NCBI GenBank assembly: GCA_028023455.1 | Contig: JAQFVV010012490.1 | Coordinates: 4,156,576-4,220,575, forward strand | Origin: Epiperipatus broadwayi | Lineage: Eukaryota > Onychophora > Udeonychophora > Euonychophora > Peripatidae | Direction: 5' to 3' | DNA length: 64,000 nucleotides | In this document: in pieces, positions 34,949 through 45,422 of the stretch | Position numbering within the stretch: position 1 is the stretch's first letter | Layout of the letters: every line of letters begins with the position of its first letter | Notes under the pieces: model-generated | Database searches by the model: none | What the model saw: the letters and a program-made list of their open reading frames with translations, nothing else | Told to the model about the DNA's origin: nothing | Translations under genes and position numbers: made by a program

Positions 34949-36423
34949 GATAATTAAAATAATAAAATATGCAAATGGTCATTAATTTAAAATTCCACAA
35001 ATAAATTAATAAAGAAGAAAAAGAGAAAAGATTCTCTAGTGCTCTTTTATAAAATATCTTACATATACTGAGGGTGGTCTTTTGTTGAGAGATTGGCTAG
35101 TCTTGTGATTCTGACTCTTGTGCTGGTTCAATTTAAGCTGAACCTCTGTTATGGATCACCATCTTTTAAGAATGTACGAGTAAGCCAGAGTAGGCTTTTC
35201 CATGTTGTTGAAGAGAAGGCCGGCCTCAAGATGAAAGTTCCAGCAGCAGTATTCAGTAACCACCTGATGTATTCCAGATACCCGTTATAGTAAATGCCTT
35301 GCTTGGATTGTTTAACCTGTATCCCAAATCCAAAATTCAACCAGTCATCATATGAGATCATGCCAATCTGATTGCCTTCAATGGAGAGAGACATCTAGTT
35401 GTCATGAATCCGCATCATCATGAAGATACAGATTGCATATACCTGCATAAGTGCTTATCAATATGTCAGAAATTATCTGTAATTGTTATATGTGTAACTA
35501 TAAACAAAAAAAATGCCTCAAATGAAAAAATAGGGAGGCACATAATAAGTCACTAAATAATTATAATAAAAGTATGTATGCACTACACTTAATATTATTT
35601 AAATACATGTTTAAGGAATGCAGAACATTTGCTGGCCTAATGTTATTTACTTGTAAGAAAAGTGATCGGTTGGTGGAGGGATGTCTTGTATAGAGCCAAG
35701 TTAGGGAGTGGAAAAAAAAAATCTTTTCATTAGTTTTTTTATGCCTTATCATCTTAAAGAATATTTTCTTTGCAATTTTAGAAAAAACCTAGTGGAGCAT
35801 AACAAGTGAGTTATTCAGCTATATTTTTATTATGTATTCAATTGGGTATGTTCACACATAGTTCTTTTTTTTAATTTGCGGTAAAAAAATAGTGATGTCA
35901 TAATGTATAGTTATCTATGGAACTAATGAGTTTTGTTTAGTATGGTTTAATACTAAAAGTATTGCCATAAATAGGCATCAACAAGGATGAGTTAGCATAA
36001 TTTATTGTTAACCATTATTATAAGCTAGGAAGATCAATAAAGTTAACTTAATTTGTTGAATATTCAATCAAAGATTATAGATTCTCTAGTTTAACATTTC
36101 ATTGGGAGATGTGTTATCATCATAACTACATGCTTATCAATCCATAAATAATATAGGCATAAATAAATTATTTAGATTATTTTGTCTAGCTATGGCAAGA
36201 TTGCATCAAGTAAGTGTTTTCATGGATATCCTCATTATTCACTCGTGTCATATTAATTCACTGATATATTCATTATGTGGTGCATTCAGTGCATACTATT
36301 TATAATATATATACATGATGAGTTGTTTGTCAAAATAATTCCATATGAACAAAACTCACTAGTTTAGGTATAGCCTGTTGATACGAGATTCCAGGTAGTA
36401 TAGCTTAGTGGTGCATATATATA

Positions 36424-37532
36424 CAACTGGGTGTCGTTTTATGCAGATTATTTTAATGTGATTTTGAAGTTATGCGATTCATGTTTCTTCTTAATATCTT
36501 TCATATTTCACTATATTTATTAGATATCAAGAAATTTAAATTATTAATAACTTATTTTGACTTGAAATACTTTTTTTTTTTCAAAAATATAACATGATAT
36601 TAGCAATTAATGTGAATATGCCCTGAAGCTGTATTTAGAATCTTAGCTTGTTTGTAAATAACCTACTGTTACTAATGAATAAATAATAATAATAGATTTA
36701 TACTTACATATAAAAATATCACAATAAATATTCAAAAATTTAAAATTTTTAAAATGTATTCTGTTAAATGTAACAGAAATAAATAATCTTAGATTTTTAA
36801 AATAAATAATGAAAATTTTATTGATTTTGTAAACTGAAAATAATCTTTTTAATGATAGTGTATAATCTTTTTGTTTTGATTGCAATCTCATTTTTTAAAT
36901 ATAGAAACAAAATGTAAACATTTAAATTTTATTTCAGTATGACGTGTGAGACAAAGACAAACATCAGAAAATGCTGAAATCTGAGAGTTTCTTGCAATGA
37001 ACAACCTCTTAAATTCTAATGAGAGCTAAATAGTTATATGTCTGGATATCACGAGCTTTATAAATAATTAGTAAAATCATCGTCTCAAAGTTTAATCAGC
37101 AGTTACATTGTCAACAGAAAACCTTTAACACAGTACAAGACTGAAAATGGCACTAGTTGTACTTCCACTTGTGATGAATCTGATTTCTTATCAGTTTACA
37201 AATGAACCGCTTATCGTCATATCGCGATAATGATTAAAATACATATGAAAAAATGAAAAATTAAATATGGTAGTTAATAAAAAAAAGTAAAAAAAGTTTG
37301 TCTTGTATCAATTTTTTTCAAATATTTGATATTTTTTATTAGTCATACTTTATTTCCTTATTTTTTTAATGTGAATTTTAAGGTAATATTTCTTTGTTGC
37401 TTTGCTTTTATGCCATTTCTGAAAATTACAGAACCTATTCCCTATTTTTCAAGGTAAGTCTATTTTTGTGCAATTTTTTTTAATGCGGGTTTTTTGTGGA
37501 ACCTATCTACCGCATAAAACAAGACCCAGGTG
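36424..37532 (+). mobile_element. pogo/Tigger-like non-autonomous DNA transposon (B)
   Basis: This 1109-bp insertion is flanked by TA (36422-36423; 37533-37534) with ends CAACTGGGTGTCGTTTTATG and, inverted, CACCTGGGTCTTGTTTTATG. It is the same family as 27203-28002 but in the opposite orientation and at a different site, so the two are independent insertions. A decayed coding-like piece (ELNSYMSGYHELYK with stops, about 37023-37066) matches the other copy's remnant. Confidence 0.75.
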
Positions 37533-38317
37533 TATATATATTCCTATGGCATTTGCTTTGGGTTAGAAGTAGGATCATCCCTACTCCCGGATCTTCTGTC
37601 TCTCAGTGAGTTACACATAGGCATCATGAAGCCAATCATCTGTATTGTTATGGCCAATGAACTGCACATCATTGTATACAATCTCGCTATTATTAGTATT
37701 ATTCATCACATCTTAATGTTGTACCTATGACAGATGGCCTTTACCCCAATGCTATGTATTTTCATGCTCGAATACCATAAGACCATAAATATAATTTAAG
37801 TAAGATAAAATAACAAATGCTTCTTTACTTTGGGGTCAGGATTATCATAAATATTCCATATTAGAAAAACAAACACATTTTTGTTATAAAGCTATCACTG
37901 TTATCACAACTGTAACTGATTTCCAGGCCAGTAAACTGATGTATAATCATGCTGTGTAAAAATTTTATGCCATATTGTTATAATTAATAATTTATCTATT
38001 ATAAATAAATCTCATTTTACTATAAGAAAAATTGTTTCCTTGTTATTTATTCTATTATTGATTGGAACCTTAGGATTATTACTTATAAGTTATCTAACAT
38101 AGAGTCTCTGCTTCTCCCTGAGCTATGTTGAACTATATAGAAATTTAAAATTATGTCCACTTCAAGAGTGTTAACTATGTAGGAGAGGTCTCAGAGTATG
38201 GGCGAGAGCATTGGATTAGTGTTGTTTAGGCATAGTAATACCATTAGGCATACTGGTTAAGAATGCTTGCTTGGTCTCTGGGTCTTGTTAATAAGTTATT
38301 TATGTTTGACCATTACA

Positions 38318-39450
38318 CTATCAGATATATTGAATGTGTTAAATTTGTATTAATAGTTACATTTATATATATGAAGAAAGTAATTTTTAATGTGTTTTTA
38401 ATTCAAATATATTGCGATGATGAAAGATATTTTCATTCATTACATTCAAAGATTGTTTTAACGAGAGTTAACTATATTTCTAGATAAAACAGTGTATGTC
38501 ATGTAATGTTGAAAACAAACAGTATTAAGTTCGTTTGTAAAAAAAAATGCTAATGGCTTTATTATTTGGAAATTCATAATAAGTTTGAGCACCAGAATCA
38601 TTTCTGGATCCTCCAGATTCCAAGGCAAATATTCTACAAATGGTGGCATAACATACATGGCAGTTCATATATAATAAATGTCAAGCCAGTTTAGTGAAGT
38701 GCTTCAGTAATAGACTCAAGAGCTAAAGGTTTCTGAATTAAAACTCAGCCTATCACTCTGGTATTGAATATCATACGTGATCTCTTTATTTATAATAAAT
38801 GTCATTGACTACAAATTCTATTTTAAGATAAATTTATTTCTCATTGTTCTTACACAAGTTTGTGTCAACCTTTTACTAATTATATTTATGAATTTCAGCC
38901 TAATTACTCATGTAAATGAGGTCATAGATGAATATGATGTCAAAAATTATGATAAGAGCACACATATCTTTAAAATTGATAATGAAGACAATCTTAGAGC
39001 ATTCATCTATAAAAAAAAAACTATATAACCATGCACAAAATTATTTCCAAGTTAAACTTAGAAGAATTGCAATGAAAGTCTGAAAAGATTTTTAGCACTA
39101 ATTTTGAAATTTATCAAAATTGTTTAAATTATGTAATATTTCCTATGACTCTATTGATGTAAAAATTAGGCTTTGGGGAAAAAAGGATAATAAAAGTCTT
39201 GATGCTTTGAAGTATAGTGTTGCAAAAGATTTTTGAAAAAACCATGGCCAATAAGGAAAATAAGTAAGTGGGTACTCATTCAATCAAAATAAACCTCAAC
39301 ATTATCTGAAGCACAAATGACTGGATTGAAATTGTCTCATTTTGGTATATTATATAATTTAAAAAAAAAAAAAATGTATAAGGCTTGGAAAGATTGATTG
39401 CTGAAAAAAGAAAATGACGAATGGATTCCATAATTATAAAAATAAATATG
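38318..39450. other. A+T-rich spacer
   Basis: No gene recognised. The 83-codon frame at 38777-39028 looks low-complexity and hydrophobic, then charged, without a motif. Around 38700-38760 there is a weak pol III-box-like segment. Stretch 39180-39340 gives short protein-like fragments with stops. Confidence 0.4.
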
Positions 39451-39458
39451 CTCTTGAG
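39451..39458. repeat. Left 8-bp TSD of hAT MITE
   Basis: CTCTTGAG, repeated exactly at 39971-39978; 8 bp is the hAT target-duplication length. Confidence 0.9.
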
Positions 39459-39970
39459 CAGTGGTCTTCAACTTTTTCACATCTGCGGACCGGTAAAAAT
39501 AAGGATAAGGTTTCGTGGCCCGGCAAAAATAAGAATAAGGTTCGCAGACCGGCAGAAGTCTATAGATAAATTTTCTTAAAGATGTAAACTGCTTAGCTTT
39601 AGATGAACATAATTGTTATAACTGATCAAAATAACGTTAAATATAAAAGTTGAAATTATATATATATATGGAGTTTGTATAATAAAAAACTTTTTTTTTT
39701 AATTTTGAATTTTTTTAGAAAAGTAATAAAAAATGTAATTCTACCCCCTCTCCCCCATAAACATCTGTGATAACTGAAAAAACAAATTAATTTATGTATG
39801 ATTGATTAGATTTTGTTTTCGTTCTGTTTCTTTTTTTTTAAAATTGGGTAAAAATGAGATGTAAAAATAAATAAAAATTGTTTATATTAATTAAAAGTTT
39901 AAACTCTTATTATTTTGTTATTACAAACTTTTCTGTGGCCCGGCCACAGACCAAGGGTTGAAGATCACTG
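39459..39970 (+). mobile_element. hAT-type MITE (512 bp)
   Basis: Ends CAGTGGTCTTCAAC and, inverted, CAGTGATCTTCAAC (13 of 14 match), with perfect 8-bp target duplications. The subterminal parts CGGACCGG and GGCCCGGCC also mirror each other, as in widespread hAT MITEs whose ends begin CAGTGGT. The interior is A+T-rich and non-coding, so it depends on a hAT transposase from elsewhere. The perfect TSD argues for a fairly recent insertion. Confidence 0.9.
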
Positions 39971-39978
39971 CTCTTGAG
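39971..39978. repeat. Right 8-bp TSD of hAT MITE
   Basis: CTCTTGAG, identical to the left copy. Confidence 0.9.
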
Positions 39979-40092
39979 GAATCTGAAAAAAATTCAAACA
40001 AATGATCTGACATTCTGAAGAAAGGTAATTTATTTGATCACAAAAGAATGAATATCAACTTATCTGTATTATTTTACAATTGATTTATTTTT

Positions 40093-40498
40093 TACAGAGG
40101 CAAAACTCTTCATACAATAGCGTCACTCAATGCAAGCCAGAGTAATCCATGGATTCAGGTAGGTTTGTGCATGAAATGCCTACTCATCCAATATCCCCAG
40201 ACTAGTTTCTAGCTTGTAGTTTTCATCAGTGAGAAACCCAGCACTGCACCTACATTTCCTAAGATCTATGTGCAATGATCTCAGATCCAAGGCTTCTCAC
40301 TGATGAAAGCCACAAGCTAGAAATTAGTCTGTGGATATTAGATAAATAGGCACTAGATAGGGATTTCATGCACAAACCTTTCTGTACCCATTGATTACTC
40401 TGGTTTGTATTGAATGGCGCAACTGTGTGGAGAATTTTGACCTTGTGAAAAACAGCTTGCGTAAGCACAAAGAATGATGATCATGTGATGTTTGATGA
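40093..40498 (+). repeat. Family X fold-back repeat, copy 2
   Basis: A simple hairpin form: arms of about 170 bases (GCAAAACTCTTCATAC... to CTCACTGATGAAAGCC...) around a short centre (CTAAGATCTATGTGC, near 40260). The right end extends about 45 bases beyond the arm (GCTTGCGTAAGCAC ... GATCATGTGATG), the family's asymmetric long end. Arms contain AAGCCAGAGTAATC and, inverted, GATTACTCTGGTTTG. No protein-coding content; small open frames are arm translations. Confidence 0.8.
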
Positions 40499-40995
40499 TT
40501 TATTTTTAATGGTTAACTATTTATATGTGATTATGAATGGTTAATTTTATTAATTTATTCATCTCTTTCCATTTTAACTCATATTTTAAAGCATTAAAAA
40601 TATTTATTTTTGAAAGACTAAAATTTATTTATCTTAGTGGAGTTACATATATAAAGACTTTTTTTTACATGTTCCATCTTTTTTCATTCATATTAAGTAC
40701 TTTGATTCTATGAATAGCATGAATTATATACATACATACATATATATTTGTTTTAGCTTATGATAGTAAAGGATGCTTTTTTTTTCATTCTGTTAAAGAT
40801 TATATAAAGCATTTATTTTGTAACAGGTAGATTTAAAAAGCATAAGTACTTAACATGTGCATAATGCAAATCATTTGAAAGAATTAGTTTAATGTATTTT
40901 TAATATTTATATATCAATGAGAATAATAAAACCAATAATCATAAAGTTATTTTCTTAACAGGTTAGAAATTTCTGAACACCCTTTTGATAGGTTG
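40499..40995. other. A+T-rich spacer between X copies
   Basis: Only A+T-rich DNA with TA-rich microsatellite stretches; nothing recognisable. Confidence 0.5.
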
Positions 40996-42157
40996 AAAAC
41001 AGGCAAAACTCTCTATATATTGCCACTCAGTGCAAGCCAGAGTAATCAATGGATGCTAAAAGATTTGTGCATAAAATTTCCATTTAATGCCTACTCATCC
41101 AATATCTGTAGACTAGTTTCTAGCTTGTGGCTTTGGTCAGTGAGGAACCTTGGATCTGAGAGCACTGCACCTAGATCTTAGGATCTAATGCAACCCTCCA
41201 GCAGCCACCTTTTATCTCTACTTAACTACAAAACTATGAGTCTTAAATTGAAAACACTGTAATATTTTCACTCCAAGCTCATTAGCTTATATAGTTATAT
41301 AGGTCTGAACTCATTCAGAATCCATGCATTTTTGGTGACTTTGGTTCTTTAATAACCACAGCCCCCACTATCCTATAGGCAGGATTAGTTTTAAGTCAAT
41401 AAACATTACATGGTCATCATTTCCTATGCTTGCTCATAACTGTTATCAAAACAGGCAAAACTCTATACATATTGCCACTCAGTGCAAGCCAGAGTAATCA
41501 ATGAATGCCAGAAGGCTTGTGCATAAAATCCCCATCTAGTGCCTACTCATCCAATATCCCTTGGATCTGAGAGCATTGCACCTAGATCATAGGATCTAGC
41601 TTTTTGGCATCCATTGATTACTCTGGCTTGCACTGAGTGGCAATACATATAGAGAGGTTTGCTTGTTTTGGAATGAGCAAGCATAGGAAATGGTGATCAT
41701 GTGGTGTTTATTGGCTTAAAACCAATCCTGTCAAATAGGATAGTGTTGGCTATGGTTATTAAAGAACCAGTCACCAAAATGTATGGGTATTGAACTAAGT
41801 TCAGACCTACATGACTATATAAGCTAATGAGTTTGGATTGAAAATATTACAGTGCTTTCAATTTAAGACTCATAGTTTTGTAGTTAAGTAGAGATAAAAG
41901 GTGGCTGCTGGAGAGTTGCATTATATCCTAAGATCAAGGTACAGTGCTCTCAGATCCAAGGCTCCTCACTGATGAAGGCCACAAACCAGAAACTAGTTTG
42001 GGGATATTGTATGAATAGGCACTAGAAGGGGATTTTATGTACAAGCCTTCTGGCTTCCATGGATTACTCTGGCTTGCACTGAGTGGCAATATGTTTTGCC
42101 TGTTTTGATAACAGGTATGAGCAAGCATAGGAAACAGTGATCATGTGATGTTTATTG
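40996..42157 (+). repeat. Family X fold-back repeat, copy 3 (nested palindrome)
   Basis: A forward monomer of 452 bp (40996-41447, starting AAAACAGGCAAAACTC) is followed by a truncated forward monomer (41448 to about 41596), then a truncated inverted monomer (to 41669), then a full inverted monomer ending near 42106 with the long end to 42157. This gives a palindrome within a palindrome of about 1.16 kb. Monomer landmarks in order: GCCACTCAGTGCAAGCCAGA, AGACTAGTTTCTAGCTTGTG, GGATCTGAGAGCACTGCACC, CAACCCTCCAGCAGCCACC, ACTATGAGTCTTAAATTG, TATCCTATAGGCAGGATT, CAATAAACATTACATGGTC. Confidence 0.85.
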
Positions 42158-43140
42158 ATAGGATGAACCTAGAACTTCCATTCAAGTGATCAAATTGAAG
42201 TTTTTTTTCTACTTTTTTAAATTAAATATCATTCCAGAAATTTTTAGCTCTTCATTTAGTTGTCATATGACTGTATTAACCACATAGGACTATGAATACA
42301 CATAGATTTTACTGCATTTTTATTGTCTAATTTTTTTTTATACATATTCTTTTTATTAAAAAAATTATATTTAGTAGTGTACTCTAAAACTTAAAAAAGC
42401 ATAATGGAGGTTGATAGCTATTATTTAAATTTATTATTAAAAATAAATGATACATTTTTAATCTTAATGATGCACACATGTATGATACTGCATGTAATAA
42501 TTATTAGCATGTTTTTATTGCTAAATCACAATGCACTTTTTTTAAGTTGGATCTTTTTGAATCACCAAACTTGAATTTTCACCCACACATTAAAATATAG
42601 CACTTATTGGTAATAATTAATTAGATTGTATGTAATAACTAGCACTTTTTATTTGGCAAAAATATTTTTTTGAATTTAATAATTTTCATAATCAATATCA
42701 TATCTAGTTACTTTCTTTTAATTTGCTACAAAATTAATACCAAGTAATTTGATATGCTTTTTTTTTTACCTTGTTTTTAGCTATACTTTATTAATATATC
42801 TTTTTTAATAAAACTTATTTTTAGATATATGAATTACAGTACAGTACTTTCTAAAACATTTTTTTGTTTTAAAAAATTATTCTATGATAAAATCTTCTTT
42901 GGATTTTATATATACTTCAGTTTTTTTTTTTTTTTTTTATAAACAGCAGAACATTTTTACAACTCTCTTTGAAAAATTGTGAAGGATTTTAGGAAGATAA
43001 TACAATTACTATTTAAGATTTTCCTCATGAGTTTTGCATCCCTTGTATGTTTATATAGTTAATAACTCAAATACTTAGGTTTTAAATTCATAGTATCACA
43101 GTACTAATTCATTCTTAAACTATTTTTTTAAAACATTAAT
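42158..43140. other. A+T-rich spacer
   Basis: No gene or clear repeat; several T runs, one of 18 T at 42922-42939. Confidence 0.5.
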
Positions 43141-43953
43141 AAAGTTGTAATTATTTATTAAGTTTAGGGGAAGTATATCTAAATACTTTAGAGACAGAGT
43201 GTAACCTATATCATATGTGAACTTGAATGTTTATAATAGTCAAACAATATCTTTATTTGCTGATAGAGGGACCTCTCAAATCTTGACACAAGATAGTGAC
43301 TTTTATAAAGATAGGAGCGGCCGTCTTGTCTTTAACTTAACTTTCCACTTATATAGGCCATCTGAAGCATCTTGATTTGGGAAAGTGAAGCTGTTATTCT
43401 CTTTGCTGTTTAAGTTCACTATTTCCTTTACATATTAACCTTAGTGAAATCTTGCATCTTGCATATGATATAGGTTAAAGCCTATCTCTAAAATATTTAC
43501 ATATACTTTCTGTGTGCTTAATAAATAATTACAACTTTACAGTAGTTTTTATATTTCCTATATAAAGATCATAATATTAATTCATTGTAAATCACAAGAT
43601 TTCGCGAAGGTTAATTTGTAAAGGAAATAGTGAACGTAAACAGTGAAGAGAATAACAGCTTCATGCTCCCAAATCAAGATGCTTCAGATTGGTCTATATA
43701 AGTGGAAAGTTAGGTTAAAGATAAGATGGCTGCTCTTATCTTTATAAAAGTCGCTATCTTGTGTCAAGGTTTGAGAAGTCTCTCTATCGGCAAATAAAGA
43801 TATTGTTTGACTATTATAAACAGTCAAGGTACATATGATATAGGTTAAAGCCTGTCTCTAAAGTATAAACATTAATAAGTAATAATTATAAACATTCAAG
43901 GTACATATGATATAGGTTAAAGCCTGTCTCTAAAGTATAAACATTAATAAGTA
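43141..43953 (+). repeat. Fold-back element F
   Basis: Long inverted arms (about 43215-43440 and 43590-43835) share GACACAAGATAG, TTTATAAAGATA, ACTTTCCACTTATATAG, AAGCATCTTGATTTGGGA and AGTTCACTATTTCCTTTAC. A terminal module (GTTGTAATTATTTATTAAG ... CCTATATCATATG) occurs at the left end, again inverted in the centre (43465-43542), and twice at the right end. No coding potential. It is probably a fold-back-type or long-TIR MITE; no TSD identified. Confidence 0.75.
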
Positions 43954-43956
43954 ATA
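43813..43956. repeat. 72-bp tandem duplication at the right end of F
   Basis: Two units of 72 bases (CAAGGTACATATGATATAGG ... GTATAAACATTAATAAGTA), nearly identical and both derived from the terminal module of element F. Confidence 0.85.
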
Positions 43957-44264
43957 TGCAAATCATTAATTTTAAGGTGTGAATAGTGTTATGATTTGTA
44001 CATTTTTTAAAATTTCTCTTTTGAGCAATTTATTTATATGCTTCTTAATGATGTTAGGAAATGATATAGATTTAAATTTATGGTGTTAAAATAAATAATG
44101 TTAAGAAATATAAGGAATGGTTAAATATCACCAGCAATGATTGAATATTATTGCTTGACTTAAATATTCTAGTTATTCTATGATCTTGTTGTAAACAATT
44201 AGTGGATGCAAACAATATCATTTAATGTTTTTCTGAAGGTTTGTGATGATGGTATGCTGCCTTT

Positions 44265-44480
44265 GGGAGGATGGCTCATTTGGTTAGAGTGTTATCTTAA
44301 AATTCAATATTCAAGAATCTAAGGGTTCAATTCCAATGATAGTATTGTCACTGGTCAAGCCAGCAACATCTGATGAACCAAGGAGAATAATGTCATTCAA
44401 AATGTGCATATATTAACCAGTGTGCTATTACTAACTGTTAAATGTAAATTTGAAAATTGAAATAAAGTTAAATTTTTTTA
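44265..44480 (+). repeat. tRNA-derived SINE-like repeat
   Basis: A box TGGTTAGAGTG (44281-44291) and B box GGGTTCAATTCC (44323-44334) are close to consensus. A family tail (GGAGAATAATGTCATTCAAA, GTGCTATTACTAACTG) shared with the 13.9-14.3 kb copies follows, ending in AATAAAG and a T run. This is the best-preserved SINE-like copy in the window. Confidence 0.65.
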
Positions 44481-45274
44481 AAGACATTCAATATTTAATA
44501 TTAGATAATGGAAATAATTCAGTATATAAATACAAATATTATTTAACGTTAATATGATGTAATAATTTTGATTTTTTCCTCAAGAGTCAGTTATAAATTA
44601 TTGAAAATATATTAATAGCATTTTTTAAAAAATCCATAGTATAATTCTTTACATATTTTTAGGCAGGAATATTACCAAAATAATAATAATATCAATAATA
44701 ATAATTAGAAAATAATTTTATTCTGCCACATCATGCTAATGAAACACAAAATAATATGAAATCCATTTAATCATTACATCTCACCCCAATTATTATTTAA
44801 TACAAAACATTTATTCTACTATTTGATTAACTAATGCAGTTGATATTTTGTTTTTATAATGAAATGACTTATCAAGCCCTGCATGTTTTAGGGTGACTTT
44901 AGATATCATGGCTCAACTCTGACACTTCTTGTGCTCAAACTTAATATGAGCTTTGAGCAACAATCACTCAGTTATGTATTAAAATTTTTTAATGCAGCAT
45001 TAAAATTGATGTTTCATAATAATTAGTGCTGAATTCAAGGGAAGCGGTTATAAAATGCCACTGATTAAAATCAAGTTTTATCCATTTTTGATCATATTAA
45101 TCTCTTGCATTGTTAACTAACATTCACTGACATTTCATCTCAATTATTTTTTCTCATAGTTCGTTTTATTTATATTTATTTTTATCAGTTTTAGTTAAAG
45201 CATTATATGTTTTTTTTTGCATAGTTTAAACATTTTTATTAGGAGCAGTAATTCATTCTATTTTTCTATTTGAG
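44481..45274. other. A+T-rich spacer
   Basis: Nothing recognisable; an AAT/AATAAT microsatellite lies near 44680-44710. Confidence 0.4.
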
Positions 45275-45422
45275 CCATCTATTGTAAGCCTGAATAATTA
45301 ATGGACAGTAAATCCCAGATTAGTTTCAGCTATTGCCATTTTTAGTGAATATATCCAATAGTCAGAAACTAATTTGGTATTCATATAGTGCCTATTAATT
45401 ATTCAGTTTTACAATAGATGAC
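45275..45422. repeat. Family X-related hairpin (sister family), copy 1
   Basis: 148 bp with inverted ends GCCATCTATTGTAAGCCTGA and, from the right, GTCATCTATTGTAAAACTGA, both continuing into ATAATTAATGG-like sequence. The inner part repeats ATTAGTTTC / GAAACTAAT. The arms resemble the family X arm (GCCACTCAGTGCAAGCCAGA) in layout, indicating a diverged relative. Confidence 0.65.

Larger units (their letters stand above)
33372..38317 (+). repeat. Duplicated unit, copy B
   Basis: Collinear partner of copy A, about 7.2 kb downstream and in the same orientation. Private insertions: a PLE (33524-34372), a 248-bp element (34701-34948) and a Tigger-like element (36424-37532). Corresponding uninterrupted sequence exists in copy A for the PLE and 248-bp sites. 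Single-base differences between A and B are frequent, roughly one in six bases in the compared 246-base stretch around 26.9/35.3 kb, so the duplication is old. Confidence 0.8.

Noticed and set aside
41934-42128. Small open frames in family X copies (also 40259-40468, 40993-41181)
   Set aside because: They translate opposite strands of the same inverted arm and share no codon constraint; by-products of the repeat.
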